64,000 nt of DNA from Sphingomonas piscis (GCF_011300455.1 NZ_CP049869.1:2569501-2633500), one strand, 5' to 3'. Shown: positions 1 to 9,466, counted from the first letter of the stretch. Numbers and translations: made by a program. The notes: generated by a model from the sequence alone, not told the origin.

Positions 1-1
1 C

Positions 2-406
2 TCGGCGGAGAAGTCGCAGAAGCTGGAGGCAGTGATCGATCCGTCGACCGGCTATGTGACGGGAGATGCGCGCCGGCTCCGGGAGTCCATGGAGCATGTG
101 CTCTACAATGCGGTCGCCTATACCGACCCCAAGGGAACCATCCGTCTTGAAGCCAAGGGCGACGATACCAGCGTCACCGTGACGATCGCGGACAATGGGT
201 CCGGTATACCGGCGGAGGACATGCCGCGCGTGTTCGATCGCTTCCACCGGGTCGCCGAGGCGAATGTCAGCGGCGAAGCGGCGCTTGGCCTCGGCCTGCC
301 GTTGACTCGACAGTTCATCGAAGCGCACGGCGGGACGGTTCAACTGGACAGTGAAGTCGGCAAGGGCACGCGCGTCACCATGACCATCCCTCGTGGCACC
401 CGGTGA
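2..406 (+). CDS. Sensor histidine kinase, C-terminal part (5' end outside window)
   Basis: This is the HATPase_c catalytic domain of a membrane or cytoplasmic sensor kinase; only the last ~134 residues lie in the window and the frame is open to the left edge. An N-box-like stretch (HVLYNAVAYT), the G1 box DNGSGI, an F-box FDRF and the G2 box GLGLPLT appear in the expected order, ending in the usual EAHGGTVQLDSEVGKGT strand. The phospho-acceptor domain is not visible. Its stop overlaps the GTG start of tsaE. In alphaproteobacteria a DivL-type PAS kinase often precedes tsaE, so DivL-like is possible, but that is inference from gene order only. Confidence 0.85.
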   Translation, partial: SAEKSQKLEAVIDPSTGYVTGDARRLRESMEHVLYNAVAYTDPKGTIRLEAKGDDTSVTVTIADNGSGIPAEDMPRVFDRFHRVAEANVSGEAALGLGLPLTRQFIEAHGGTVQLDSEVGKGTRVTMTIPRGTR

Positions 407-837
407 TCCTGGTGGACGAGGGGGCGACCCGCGCGGCGGGTGGGCGGCTTGCAGCCGCTGCGCGCGAAGGCGATGTGATCCTGCTGTCCGGCGATTTGGG
501 GGCGGGCAAGACGACTCTGGCGCGGGGCTTTCTTGAAGCGTTGGGCCATGCAGGCGACGTGCCGAGCCCCAGCTTTGCAATCGTCCAGCCCTACGACGCG
601 TTGGTGCCGCCTGTGTGGCATGTCGATCTCTATCGGATCGAGGATGCTGGCGAGTTGGCCGAACTCGGCCTCGATGCCGCGGACGATGGCATTCTGCTGG
701 TTGAATGGCCGGAACGCGCGGGCGAGGGCGCATGGCCGCACGCCTTGCGGCTGACCTTGAAGGCCGAAGCAAGCGGCGCGCGATCCTTGACAGCAATCGT
801 TCCTCCGGCATGGGAACAACGATGGCCGTTCCGATGA
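403..837 (+). CDS. tsaE: tRNA threonylcarbamoyladenosine biosynthesis ATPase TsaE
   Basis: TsaE is the small P-loop ATPase that works with TsaB and TsaD in making t6A37 on ANN-decoding tRNAs in the cytoplasm. The 144-residue length is typical. Walker A GDLGAGKTTLARG lies near residues 30-42, followed by the family motif SPSFAIVQ-Y and HVDLYRIEDAGEL, with VEWPERA near residue 105. The GTG start at 403 overlaps the TGA of the upstream kinase, which implies translational coupling. The stop lies inside the start region of amgK. The family assignment is firm. Confidence 0.95.
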   Translation: MILVDEGATRAAGGRLAAAAREGDVILLSGDLGAGKTTLARGFLEALGHAGDVPSPSFAIVQPYDALVPPVWHVDLYRIEDAGELAELGLDAADDGILLVEWPERAGEGAWPHALRLTLKAEASGARSLTAIVPPAWEQRWPFR

Positions 838-1820
838 TTCCGCCGCCGCATGCTCCCGATTTTCTTAAAGCGAATGGCTGGAGCGGTGCCCGGATCGAGC
901 CACTCGCCGGTGACGCCAGCTTTCGCCGCTACTTTCGGGTGATCGCCGACCATGGCCGGGCGGTCCTGATGGACGCACCTCCGCCGCACGAAGACCCGCG
1001 GCCGTTCATCAACGTGGCGCAGTGGCTCTGTTCCAAGGGGCTGAGCGCACCCGACATACTCGCCCAGGATCTCGACAAGGGCTTGTTGCTGCTCGGCGAT
1101 TTCGGCGACGTTCGGCTCCGCGAGACGGTGGACGCCGACCCTCGCCGCGAGCGGGAACTTTATTCGGCTGCGACGGACGTGCTGGTTCACCTACACCGCC
1201 ACGAGCCGATGGGCGGCCTGCCTGTTCACGGATTGGAGCAGTGGCTGGACGAGGTCATGCTGTTCACCGACTGGTATTGTCCGGCGGTGGGGATCGAGCC
1301 AGACCGCGATGGTTTCCGCGCTGCGTGGACTGACGTACTTGGGCCGGTAGCGAACGACGGGCTTGGGCCGGTGACGGTGCTTCGCGACTATCACGCCGAG
1401 AACGTCATGCTGGTCGCCGGCCGCGAAGGCATTGCTCATTTGGGCTTGCTCGATTTTCAGGATGCGCTTGCCGGCCACCCGGCCTACGACCTCGCTTCCG
1501 TGCTGGAGGATGCGCGCCGCGACGTGCCGCCGGCAGTCGAGCAGGAAATGCTCGACCGCTACATGGCGGCGACGAACCAGGACGAAAGCTTCGAACGCTC
1601 CTACTGGGCGCTTGCGGCACAGCGGAACACCCGCATCCTTGGTGTCTTCACCCGACTTTGGAAGCGGGACAACAAGCCGCATTACACGGCATTTCAGCCG
1701 CGTATGTGGGGCTTGCTTGAGCGCGACTTAGCGCAGCCGGGACTTGAGCCAGTTCGGAACTGGTTCGATGATACTGTGCCGGCAACCCACCGAGCCGAGA
1801 TCTGGAGCAAGCTGCCGTGA
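822..1820 (+). CDS. amgK: Anomeric MurNAc/GlcNAc kinase AmgK (aminoglycoside-phosphotransferase fold)
   Basis: AmgK phosphorylates MurNAc (and GlcNAc) at the anomeric carbon, the first step of the route that returns recycled peptidoglycan sugar directly to UDP-MurNAc. The protein has the APH kinase fold: GDASFRRYFRV near the N-terminus (nucleotide loop), the catalytic motif LRDYHAENVML near residue 188, and the metal-binding DFQDA near residue 211. The specific call rests on murU lying immediately downstream with a GTGA overlap. ATG 822 is preferred because GGGAA lies 6 bases upstream; ATG 834, forming ATGA with the tsaE stop, and ATG 810 are alternatives. A general APH-family kinase is the fallback reading. 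Confidence 0.85.
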   Translation: MAVPMIPPPHAPDFLKANGWSGARIEPLAGDASFRRYFRVIADHGRAVLMDAPPPHEDPRPFINVAQWLCSKGLSAPDILAQDLDKGLLLLGDFGDVRLRETVDADPRRERELYSAATDVLVHLHRHEPMGGLPVHGLEQWLDEVMLFTDWYCPAVGIEPDRDGFRAAWTDVLGPVANDGLGPVTVLRDYHAENVMLVAGREGIAHLGLLDFQDALAGHPAYDLASVLEDARRDVPPAVEQEMLDRYMAATNQDESFERSYWALAAQRNTRILGVFTRLWKRDNKPHYTAFQPRMWGLLERDLAQPGLEPVRNWFDDTVPATHRAEIWSKLP

Positions 1821-2569
1821 CCAAGAGCTTGCGGCTGCGCGCCGAAATCCCGGCGGAGGTGCCGCATACGGCGATGGTGATGGCGGCGGGCCTCGGCAAG
1901 CGTATGCGGCCGCTGACCGCCACGCGCCCTAAACCGCTGGTCGAAGTTGCGGGCAAGCCGTTGCTAGACCATGTCCTCGATCGGCTCCGGACGGCCGGAG
2001 TCAGGCGCGTCATCGTCAACGTGCACTACCTTCCCGATGCGCTCGAGGCGCACCTCAAGAGCCACGCCGCCGATCTCGACGTGAAGATTTCCGATGAGCG
2101 CAAGGAATTGCTCGAGACAGGCGGCGGACTCGTGCAGGCGGCGCCGATGATCGATTGCGACCCGTTCCTGGCCGTCAACAGCGACAATCTTTGGGTCGAC
2201 GGTCCCGCCGACACGCTGAAGCTGCTCGCGTCCCACTGGGACGGAGAGCGGATGGACGCCCTGCTGCTTCTGGTCGCGTTGGCCCGCGCCGGCAATCATC
2301 GGGGGCAGGGCGACTTCCATATGGATTGCGACGGGCGGCTTCGCCGCCGCGAGAAGTCGCATGTCGCGCCTTTCGTCTACACCGGCATTCAAATCGTTTC
2401 GAAGCGGCTGCTTCGCGATGCACCTGAGGGGCCCTTTTCAACCAACATCCTGTGGGATCGGGCGATAGAGGAAGGCCGCTGCTTCGGGGTGGTCCACCAG
2501 GGCCTGTGGTTCGACGTCGGTACGCCCGATGCGATCGGGGCGACCGAGGCGGCACTTCAGGATGCCTGA
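1817..2569 (+). CDS. murU: MurNAc-1-phosphate uridylyltransferase MurU
   Basis: MurU transfers UMP from UTP to MurNAc-alpha-1-phosphate, giving UDP-MurNAc and bypassing the fosfomycin-sensitive de novo step. The 250-residue protein starts with the sugar-nucleotidyltransferase signature MAAGLGKRMRPLTATRPKPL near residue 22. It continues with NVHYLPD, the acceptor-site GGGLVQAAP and the metal-binding VNSDN, and ends WFDVGTPDAI. The GTG start overlaps the amgK stop. The addB start lies within its last codons. GlmU/RfbA-type relatives share the fold, but the amgK partner makes MurU the best fit. Confidence 0.9.
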   Translation: MTKSLRLRAEIPAEVPHTAMVMAAGLGKRMRPLTATRPKPLVEVAGKPLLDHVLDRLRTAGVRRVIVNVHYLPDALEAHLKSHAADLDVKISDERKELLETGGGLVQAAPMIDCDPFLAVNSDNLWVDGPADTLKLLASHWDGERMDALLLLVALARAGNHRGQGDFHMDCDGRLRRREKSHVAPFVYTGIQIVSKRLLRDAPEGPFSTNILWDRAIEEGRCFGVVHQGLWFDVGTPDAIGATEAALQDA

Positions 2570-5474
2570 ACCATCGGCGCAGACGATCCACGCGCCGACT
2601 GTTTTCACCGTCCCCGCGCATCGTTCCTTCGCCGATGCGCTGGTTGCCGGTCTCATCGGCCGCTTCGGCAGGGATCCGGTGGCGCTTGCGAGCGGGCGAA
2701 TCCTGCTCCCCAACAACCGCGCGGTTCGAACGCTCACCGAGGCCTTTGTCCGCGCAAGCGGCGGAGGGCTCGTCCTGCCGCGGCTGATCGCAATCGGCGA
2801 TCCGGAGTTGGAAGAAAGGATCGGGGGTGCCCTCGACCCATTGCAGGAGGACGCCGGAACTCCCCCTGCGATCGATCCGCAGGTCCGGCTTTTCGCGCTT
2901 GCAAAGCTCCTGGACGCACCCACCCCGGCGGAATCGCTGCGCCTGGCCGCCGATCTTGCGCGCACGCTGGATGCTTTGCTGGTCAACGAGGTCGATCCTA
3001 GGAGGCTTGCAGAGGCGGCGGCGGATGCGCCCGAACTGGCCATCCACTGGCAAATCTCGCTCGATCGGCTGCGCGCCATCATCGATCTTTGGCCGGCACG
3101 GCTTGCCGAATTCGGGCGGGTCGACGGAGTGGAGCGGCGTAACCTTCTGTTGCGCGGCCTTGCCAAACGCTGGGAGAGCCGCCCGCCGTCGGGCTTTACC
3201 ATTGCCGCTGGGATTACGACGGCCGCACCTGCGGTCGCCGCGCTGCTTCATCGGGTCGCGCGCATGCCGGATGGGATGGTCGTCCTGCCTGCATTGTCAC
3301 TCGCTACTATTATGCCCGATGCCGAATGGGATGCACTCGGTCCCGACGATCGCGGTCGCAGCGAGCAGACCCATCCGCAATATCACCTGAAGGAATTGCT
3401 CGACCGCATCGGGGTGGCGCGGGGCGAGGTCCGGCCCTGGCCGTCGGCGGGGCGGGCTTCATCGCCCGCGGCGCGAAGCCGCGTCGTGGCGAACGCGATG
3501 ACCGCGGCCGATTTCAGCGACAAATGGAACGGCCTTCCTCCCGCACACCGTAGGCTTGGCGGGGTAAAAGTCGCGGAGCTTGCCGATCCGGCCGCAGAGG
3601 CGCAGGCAATCGCCCTAGCAATGCGGGAAGCGCTGGAGGTGCCAGGGCGGACCGCGGCTCTGGTAACGCCCGACCGGACGCTGGCGCGCCGCGTCTCCGC
3701 TTTGCTCGCCCGATGGGGAATCGACGCCGACGACAGTGCCGGGCGCGCCTTGTCGGAAACGCCCGTCGGCAGCTTGCTGCTCGGCATCGCGGCAGTAGCG
3801 ACCGAGGAGCTGGCACCCGTGCCGTTACTCGCCTTGCTGAAGCATCCGCTGGTGGGCGGCGAGGGCGACGCGCGGAGGGCGTGGCTCGACAAGGTGCGAT
3901 TGCTCGACCTTGCGCTCCGTGGGCCACGGCCCGCAGCGATGCTCGACGGCCTGGAACGGCATATCGAGCTAAAGGAAAAGGAGCGGGGATGCCGCGGGTG
4001 TCTCCAGGCGTGGCGAGAGCTCAAGCCCGCGGTTGAACAACTGCTCGGCTGGTTTGCGGATACACTGCCAGTAGAGGCGTTCATCGCCCGCCTGGTCGAT
4101 GCGGCGGACAAGCTGACCGACGGCCGCGCCTGGGCCGGGCCGGCCGGACGCCAAGCTGCGGACCTGCTGGCAGATCTGGATGACGGACAAGGATTGATTC
4201 TGGGAGCATCGGATGCCCAGCCCGTGCTTCGGCAAATTCTGGATCAGCAAAGCGTCCGGCCGCCTTATGGTGGCCATCCTCGCTTGTTTATCTTCGGCCT
4301 TCTGGAAGCCAGGCTGCAGCAGGCGGATCTGATGATCCTCGGCGGGTTGAACGAAGGCGTGTGGCCGGCACCGCCGGCGCCGGACGCGTGGCTGGCACCG
4401 AAGATCCGCGCCAATCTGGGGCTGCCGACGCTCGAATATCGTATCGGCCTGTCCGCGCACGATTTCGCCAGCGCCTTGGGCGCTCCGCAAGTGCTGATCA
4501 CCCGCTCGCGACGTGACAGCAAGGCCCCGACCGTCGCCTCGCGCTTCTGGCTGCGCTTGCAGGCGATGACCGGCGGGCTGCTCCACGACGTGCGGCTGGA
4601 GCGTCTGGCACGAGGGCTGGACGACATGGGACAGCCCCGGCCGGTGGACCGGCCTGCACCCGTACCGACATCGGAGCAGCGGCCGAGGCGGATCTCGGTG
4701 ACCTCCGTGGACCGCCTGAAGGCGGATCCGTTCGCCTTTTACGCGCAGGAGATCCTCAGGGTTCGGCGGCTCGACCCGGTCGATGCTGATCACAGCGCTG
4801 CCTGGCGGGGCACGGCAGTGCACAAGGTGCTGGAGGATTGGCTACGGGAGGACGATTGCACGCCCGACCGGCTCGAAGCGCGGGCGCGCGCCTTGCTGGA
4901 GGATGCGACCATTCATCCCATGCTGCGCGCCTTGTGGCAGCCGCGGTTGATGGAGGCGATCCGCTGGATCGGGGAATTGGAGGCTGAAAATCGGTCCAAG
5001 GGGCGCCGCCCGCTGGTCGCCGAAGCGAAGGGTGAGGCGAAGCTCGGCGAGGTAATCGTCTACGGAAAAGCCGATCGTATCGATCGCTTAGCAGACGGAA
5101 CGCTGGCTATCGTCGATTACAAGACCGGTCAGCCGCCCAGGCAAGCGGCAGTGGATGCAGGCTTTGCGCTTCAGCTAGGCCTACTGGGTCTTATTGCCAG
5201 AGCGAACGGGTTTGGAGCTGTTCACGGCAAGCCTTCGGCGCATGAATATTGGTCACTGACCAAGGACCGCGACAAGTTCGGCAAGCTTGCCTGCCCCGAC
5301 GCCAAGCTGGGGGCCGACGACTTTCTGGATCACGCACGCCGACACTTCGACGACGCGGTCGCGAGGTGGCTGAGCGGCCAGGAACCCTTTACCGCGAAAC
5401 TCCATCCCGCCTTTGCGCCTTATGGCGATTACGACCAGCTGATGCGGCTGGAAGAATGGTACGGCCGGCGATGA
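2562..5474 (+). CDS. addB: Double-strand break repair protein AddB
   Basis: AddB is the nuclease and Chi-recognition partner of AddA in the helicase-nuclease that resects DNA ends for RecA loading. The 970-residue length fits alphaproteobacterial AddB. The N-terminal half is a degenerate UvrD-like helicase body, and a RecB-type PD-(D/E)xK nuclease motif (LAIVDYKTGQP) lies near residue 850. I see only one cysteine in the last ~70 residues, so the Bacillus-type Fe-S staple does not seem to be present. ATG 2562 overlaps the end of murU. The stop is followed within 3 bases by the end of a small convergent gene. addA follows on the same strand. Confidence 0.93.
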   Translation: MPEPSAQTIHAPTVFTVPAHRSFADALVAGLIGRFGRDPVALASGRILLPNNRAVRTLTEAFVRASGGGLVLPRLIAIGDPELEERIGGALDPLQEDAGTPPAIDPQVRLFALAKLLDAPTPAESLRLAADLARTLDALLVNEVDPRRLAEAAADAPELAIHWQISLDRLRAIIDLWPARLAEFGRVDGVERRNLLLRGLAKRWESRPPSGFTIAAGITTAAPAVAALLHRVARMPDGMVVLPALSLATIMPDAEWDALGPDDRGRSEQTHPQYHLKELLDRIGVARGEVRPWPSAGRASSPAARSRVVANAMTAADFSDKWNGLPPAHRRLGGVKVAELADPAAEAQAIALAMREALEVPGRTAALVTPDRTLARRVSALLARWGIDADDSAGRALSETPVGSLLLGIAAVATEELAPVPLLALLKHPLVGGEGDARRAWLDKVRLLDLALRGPRPAAMLDGLERHIELKEKERGCRGCLQAWRELKPAVEQLLGWFADTLPVEAFIARLVDAADKLTDGRAWAGPAGRQAADLLADLDDGQGLILGASDAQPVLRQILDQQSVRPPYGGHPRLFIFGLLEARLQQADLMILGGLNEGVWPAPPAPDAWLAPKIRANLGLPTLEYRIGLSAHDFASALGAPQVLITRSRRDSKAPTVASRFWLRLQAMTGGLLHDVRLERLARGLDDMGQPRPVDRPAPVPTSEQRPRRISVTSVDRLKADPFAFYAQEILRVRRLDPVDADHSAAWRGTAVHKVLEDWLREDDCTPDRLEARARALLEDATIHPMLRALWQPRLMEAIRWIGELEAENRSKGRRPLVAEAKGEAKLGEVIVYGKADRIDRLADGTLAIVDYKTGQPPRQAAVDAGFALQLGLLGLIARANGFGAVHGKPSAHEYWSLTKDRDKFGKLACPDAKLGADDFLDHARRHFDDAVARWLSGQEPFTAKLHPAFAPYGDYDQLMRLEEWYGRR

Positions 5475-5476
5475 GC

Positions 5477-5617
5477 CTATTTCTTCCGACCGGGCTTCAC
5501 CTTGGAGGCATAAAGCAAGGCGGCGACGATCGCGGCGGAGCCGATCCCGACCGCGACGCCGGCCTTCATCAGCTTCTGCCGCCGTTCTTCGCCAGGTTTG
5601 TCGCTCTCGTCCGTCAT
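5477..5617 (-). CDS. Small single-pass membrane protein, 46 residues, unknown function
   Basis: A complete minus-strand frame starts at ATG 5617 behind a good ribosome site (GGAGAG about 4-5 bases upstream) and ends at TAG 5477-5479. The product starts MTDESDKPGEERRQKLMKAG, continues with a ~20-residue hydrophobic glycine/alanine-rich segment (VAVGIGSAAIVAALLYASKV) and ends in a basic tail KPGRKK. This layout predicts a single transmembrane helix with a charged N-terminus. It lies between addB and addA on the opposite strand, converging on addB and diverging from addA. I do not recognise a family. The clean start site and protein-like composition support a real gene. Confidence 0.7.
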   Translation of the reverse strand: MTDESDKPGEERRQKLMKAGVAVGIGSAAIVAALLYASKVKPGRKK

Positions 5618-5679
5618 GATCTCTCCACTGAAAGGCTTCCCCTTAGTAGAAAGCCGCCATCGGCTTGGGAAGTTCCGGC

Positions 5680-8600
5680 GTGGTGACGGCGCGGATCAGC
5701 GGGCTGAAGCCATTGCACGGCGATCAGGCTGTCGCCGTGGACCCGGGCATTCATGCGGCGCTGTCGGCGTCGGCCGGAACGGGGAAGACTCAAGTCCTGA
5801 CGGCCCGCGTATTGCGGCTGCTGCTGAGCGGTGTGGCGCCCGAATCCATCCTCTGCCTTACCTTCACCAAGGCCGGTGCGGCGGAGATGGCGAACCGCAT
5901 TGGCGCGCGTCTGGCGGCTTGGGTCCGCATGCCCGATCCGGTGCTGCGCAAGGAGCTGTATGCAATCGGCGAGGCGAACCACCCGGAGCGGCTGCAACGC
6001 GCCCGCAGGCTGTTTGCCAAGGTGCTGGATGCGCCCGGCGGTCTTCGCATCCAGACCATCCACAGCTTCGCGCAAACCCTGCTTGCCAGTTTTCCTGCGG
6101 AAGCGGGCATTACACCAGGCTTCCAGCCGATCGAGGGGCGGGCCGAGCAGGAGCTTGCACGGACCACGCTTGCCAACCTTCTCGCCGACGCGGAACGGAG
6201 CGGCGACCGGCAGCTGATGGCGGACGTTCAGTGCCTCAGCGTGCGCGTGGGTGAGAAGGGCGCAACCGATTATCTGATGGACTGCGCGCGGGTGCCCGAC
6301 GTCATGACGGCGCTTGGTCTACCTGAAGACATCGACATGCGTCTTCGGCGAATGATGGGTCTGCCCGAAGGTGATCTAGAAACTGTCCTGCAGAGCGAAT
6401 GCAGTGACGACCGCTTCAACTGTGAATTGTTGTATCGGCTACTTGAGGCGAACCGGCAGTGGGAAACCGACAGCGGCCGAACCATATGCGAGAATATCGA
6501 AGAATGGCTGAATGCCACTCCGAAATCGCGGGCAAGTGGACTGAGTAAACTTGCCACTAAACTCGTGACCAAGGACTTCCGAGCCTTCAAAGTCTCTCCA
6601 AAGCAAATCGCCGTGTGCGGTGATTACGAGGAGCTAGTCGAAGAGCTTGCCACAAGACTTGGGCAGCTTGCCTCCATCGAAGCGGCCACTCACTTGGTAC
6701 GCGATATGGCAGCCGGCTTGCGCTCGGGCCAAGCCTTCGCCCAAGCCTACACGCACGCGAAGCGCGCTGTCGGCGTCGCCGACTTCAACGATTTGATCGC
6801 CTGGACCCGACGATTGCTGAAGACGGACGGAATGGGCGACTGGGTCCGCTACAAGCTTGATCGGCGCACCGATCATATTCTGGTGGATGAATCGCAGGAC
6901 ACGAACCGGCAGCAGTGGGAGATCATCGAGGCGCTCGCTGCGGAATATTTCAGCGGGGCGGGCGCCTCCGATCAGCACCGGACCATCTTCATGGTCGGCG
7001 ACTTCAAGCAGGCGATCTTCGGCTTTCAGGGCACTGATCCTGCGGAGTTCCAAGAGGCGCGCAATTGGGTGAGAAGCCATGCCTCGGCGCTCGCCGAGGC
7101 CGCACGCCAAGCAGACCTGCCTGCCTGGGCAGCGCTTGAATTCCGGGACTTGTCGATCGATGCGAGCTTTCGCTCCGCACCCGCGGTAGTGGAGAGCGTC
7201 GACGCCGTCATTCGCGAGGTCGGCTATCGGGAAATGGGCCTTCCCGACCCGCCTAATGCCCATGCCGCTTTCTTCCGTGACCGGTCGGGCACCGTTGAAC
7301 TATGGCCACCTTTCGATCCCGGCGATGATGAGGTCGATGAAGGCGAAGAGGGCTGGCTCGACGAAACGGAGCGCCTCTACGCCAGCAGGATTGCGGAGCA
7401 GGTCCGGGACTGGCTGGCCGAGGCGCCGGTGCTGGAATCGACCAAACGGCCGCTGAGCGCCGGGGACATTCTGATCCTGGTACGAAGCCGGGGCGAGCTT
7501 GCGTCCTTGATTGTCGCCCGCCTTTTCGAGGAAGGGGTGCCGGTCGCAGGCATCGATCGGCTGCACCTGCAGAAGCCGCTAGCGGTGCAGGATCTGATCG
7601 CCGCCGTGGCCTTTGCTGTCCAGCCGCTCGACGATCTAGCGCTTGCCAACCTGCTGGTCTCGCCGCTCATCGGCTGGACCCAGGATCAGCTCCGCGACCT
7701 TGCCTTCGGTCGGCAGGGAAGCCTTTGGGCGGAACTGAGGCAGGCCGACCCCGCTTCGCATGTGAACGAAGCGCGCAATCTGCTGTCGCAACTTCTTGCC
7801 GCGGCCGACTATACGACGCCGCACCGTTTCCTCGAGACCATCCTGTCAGGCCCCATCGGTGGGCGGCGTAAGCTTTACGCCCGGCTCGGGATGGCCGCGC
7901 GCGATCCGATCGAGGAACTGCTTTCGAGCGCACTGGAATTCGAGGCTGGCGAGATTGCCTCGCTGGACAGGTTCTTGGCATGGTTCTCGCGCGGGAATGT
8001 CGAGGTCAAACGCGATCCATCGGCCCCCGCCAACGCGGTGCGGGTGATGACCGTTCACGGTTCCAAGGGGCTGGAAGCGCCGTTCGTCCTCATCGCCGAT
8101 GCGTCCGCAGACCCCGCCAAGCTCGGCGGCGTGTCGCGGACCATCGACCTTCCCGTGCCTGGCGCCGGCAATGCCCCTCTGATCCGTCCGCGAAAGGCAG
8201 AGCGCATCTTTCCCTTCGCCGAGATCATGCAGGCCGACGAGGAGCGAGACCTCCAGGAGCATTGGCGATTGCTCTACGTCGGCTTGACCCGGGCCGTGGA
8301 GCGGCTGGTGGTCGCTGGCGTGAAGCCGGGCAGGGCACTGGCTGAGAATAGCTGGCACGTGCGTGTAGAGCGCGCGCTCACCTCCCTGGGAGCGGAATGG
8401 CAGGAGGACGGGCGTTGGTCGCGGCGGCTCGTCTATCGTGGCGATGTGCCTGCAAAGCGTGTCCGGGAGAGATCGGCGAAGACTGCTCTCCCACCTTTAT
8501 CGATCCCCAATTGGACGAGCCGTCCGGCGCCGGAGGAAAGCCGCCCACCGCGTCCCCTTGCCCCATCGGCGATGGGGCAAGACCGCGAAGCTGCCCAGCC

Positions 8601-9090
8601 TCCAAGTGCGGCCATGCGCGCGGCCGCCCGTCGCGGAACCTTGATCCACCAACTTTTCGAGCGGCTGCCCGAGGTAGAGGAAGCGCAGCGGCGGCAGCTG
8701 GCCTTGAATTGGCTTAACAGCCACGGAGGGGTGACCGAGGCGGCACTTGCCGAGGAGATCGCGGGACAGGTCTGCGACGTTCTTGGCAATCCCGACTTTG
8801 CCGCCCTGTTTGGGCCCGGCTCGCTCGCTGAAGCACCCATTGCAGCCACTCTTTCCGACGGCCGGGTGCTAGCGGGCACGGTCGACCGTCTGTTGATCGA
8901 ACCTGCGAGGGTGTCGGTCGTCGATTACAAGACCGGGCGTCCGCCCGATTCCGAAGCAGACATCCCGCCGCCACATCGGCGCCAGATGGAAGCTTATGTC
9001 GAGGCGCTGCGCATCATCTTTCCGGGCCGAGAGGTTCGTGCCGCGCTGCTCTACACGGCGGCGCCTCGACTGTTCGAACTTGCCGCTTGA
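5680..9090 (+). CDS. addA: Double-strand break repair helicase-nuclease AddA
   Basis: AddA is the UvrD-like motor and nuclease subunit of AddAB. Motifs in order: Walker A SASAGTGKTQVLTARVLRLL near residue 30, LCLTFTKAGAAEMANR (Ia), ILVDESQDTNRQQWE (II, DExx), MVGDFKQAIFGFQG (III), VMTVHGSKGLEAPFVLI (V), LLYVGLTRA (VI). A C-terminal nuclease motif (VVDYKTGRPP) and QMEAYVEAL complete it. The start is uncertain: GTG 5680 or GTG 5683 lies 10-13 bases after GGGA, and an in-frame TTG at 5665 is less attractive. Length is ~1136 residues. The product should form a heterodimer with AddB encoded just upstream. Confidence 0.95.
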   Translation: MVTARISGLKPLHGDQAVAVDPGIHAALSASAGTGKTQVLTARVLRLLLSGVAPESILCLTFTKAGAAEMANRIGARLAAWVRMPDPVLRKELYAIGEANHPERLQRARRLFAKVLDAPGGLRIQTIHSFAQTLLASFPAEAGITPGFQPIEGRAEQELARTTLANLLADAERSGDRQLMADVQCLSVRVGEKGATDYLMDCARVPDVMTALGLPEDIDMRLRRMMGLPEGDLETVLQSECSDDRFNCELLYRLLEANRQWETDSGRTICENIEEWLNATPKSRASGLSKLATKLVTKDFRAFKVSPKQIAVCGDYEELVEELATRLGQLASIEAATHLVRDMAAGLRSGQAFAQAYTHAKRAVGVADFNDLIAWTRRLLKTDGMGDWVRYKLDRRTDHILVDESQDTNRQQWEIIEALAAEYFSGAGASDQHRTIFMVGDFKQAIFGFQGTDPAEFQEARNWVRSHASALAEAARQADLPAWAALEFRDLSIDASFRSAPAVVESVDAVIREVGYREMGLPDPPNAHAAFFRDRSGTVELWPPFDPGDDEVDEGEEGWLDETERLYASRIAEQVRDWLAEAPVLESTKRPLSAGDILILVRSRGELASLIVARLFEEGVPVAGIDRLHLQKPLAVQDLIAAVAFAVQPLDDLALANLLVSPLIGWTQDQLRDLAFGRQGSLWAELRQADPASHVNEARNLLSQLLAAADYTTPHRFLETILSGPIGGRRKLYARLGMAARDPIEELLSSALEFEAGEIASLDRFLAWFSRGNVEVKRDPSAPANAVRVMTVHGSKGLEAPFVLIADASADPAKLGGVSRTIDLPVPGAGNAPLIRPRKAERIFPFAEIMQADEERDLQEHWRLLYVGLTRAVERLVVAGVKPGRALAENSWHVRVERALTSLGAEWQEDGRWSRRLVYRGDVPAKRVRERSAKTALPPLSIPNWTSRPAPEESRPPRPLAPSAMGQDREAAQPPSAAMRAAARRGTLIHQLFERLPEVEEAQRRQLALNWLNSHGGVTEAALAEEIAGQVCDVLGNPDFAALFGPGSLAEAPIAATLSDGRVLAGTVDRLLIEPARVSVVDYKTGRPPDSEADIPPPHRRQMEAYVEALRIIFPGREVRAALLYTAAPRLFELAA

Positions 9091-9145
9091 GAGGCGCACA
9101 ACCAGCCCCCATATGCTCGCCAACACTTGCAAGGAGATTGCAGCC

Positions 9146-9466
9146 ATGGGCACCAAGACCGTCACCGACCAGAGCTTCGCCGACGACGTACTGGGCGCTT
9201 CGGGTCCCGTTCTCGTCGACTTCTGGGCGGAATGGTGCGGCCCGTGCCGGATGATCGCGCCGGCGCTCGAGGAGATTTCGCGTGATCTGGGTGAGAAGGT
9301 CACCATCGCGAAGCTGAACATCGACGAGAACCCGGATACGCCCGGCCGCTATGGCGTCCGCGGTATTCCGACCATGCTGCTGTTCAAGGACGGCCAGCCC
9401 GTCGCCCAAAAGGTCGGCGCCGCGCCGCGCAGCCAGATCCAGCAGTGGATCGAAGGCGCCATCTAA
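9146..9466 (+). CDS. trxA: Thioredoxin
   Basis: This is a cytoplasmic dithiol-disulfide oxidoreductase of 106 residues, the usual thioredoxin length. The active site WAEWCGPCRM lies near residues 28-37, the conserved cis-proline motif is GIPTMLLFKDG, and the buried aspartate is in VLVDFWAE. ATG 9146 is chosen because AAGGAG lies 9 bases upstream and the protein then starts just before the first fold element. It closes the tsaE-amgK-murU-addB-addA-trxA run on this strand. No signal peptide is seen. Confidence 0.97.
   Translation: MGTKTVTDQSFADDVLGASGPVLVDFWAEWCGPCRMIAPALEEISRDLGEKVTIAKLNIDENPDTPGRYGVRGIPTMLLFKDGQPVAQKVGAAPRSQIQQWIEGAI

Noticed and set aside
2175..3251. 358-codon minus-strand frame across murU and addB
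   Set aside because: Arg/Pro/Gly-rich composition typical of antisense frames, and it crosses two well-supported genes.
5249..5686. 145-codon plus-strand frame across the addB end and the addB-addA gap
   Set aside because: Overlaps the conserved addB C-terminus in another frame and the better supported small minus-strand gene; low-quality, Arg-rich product.
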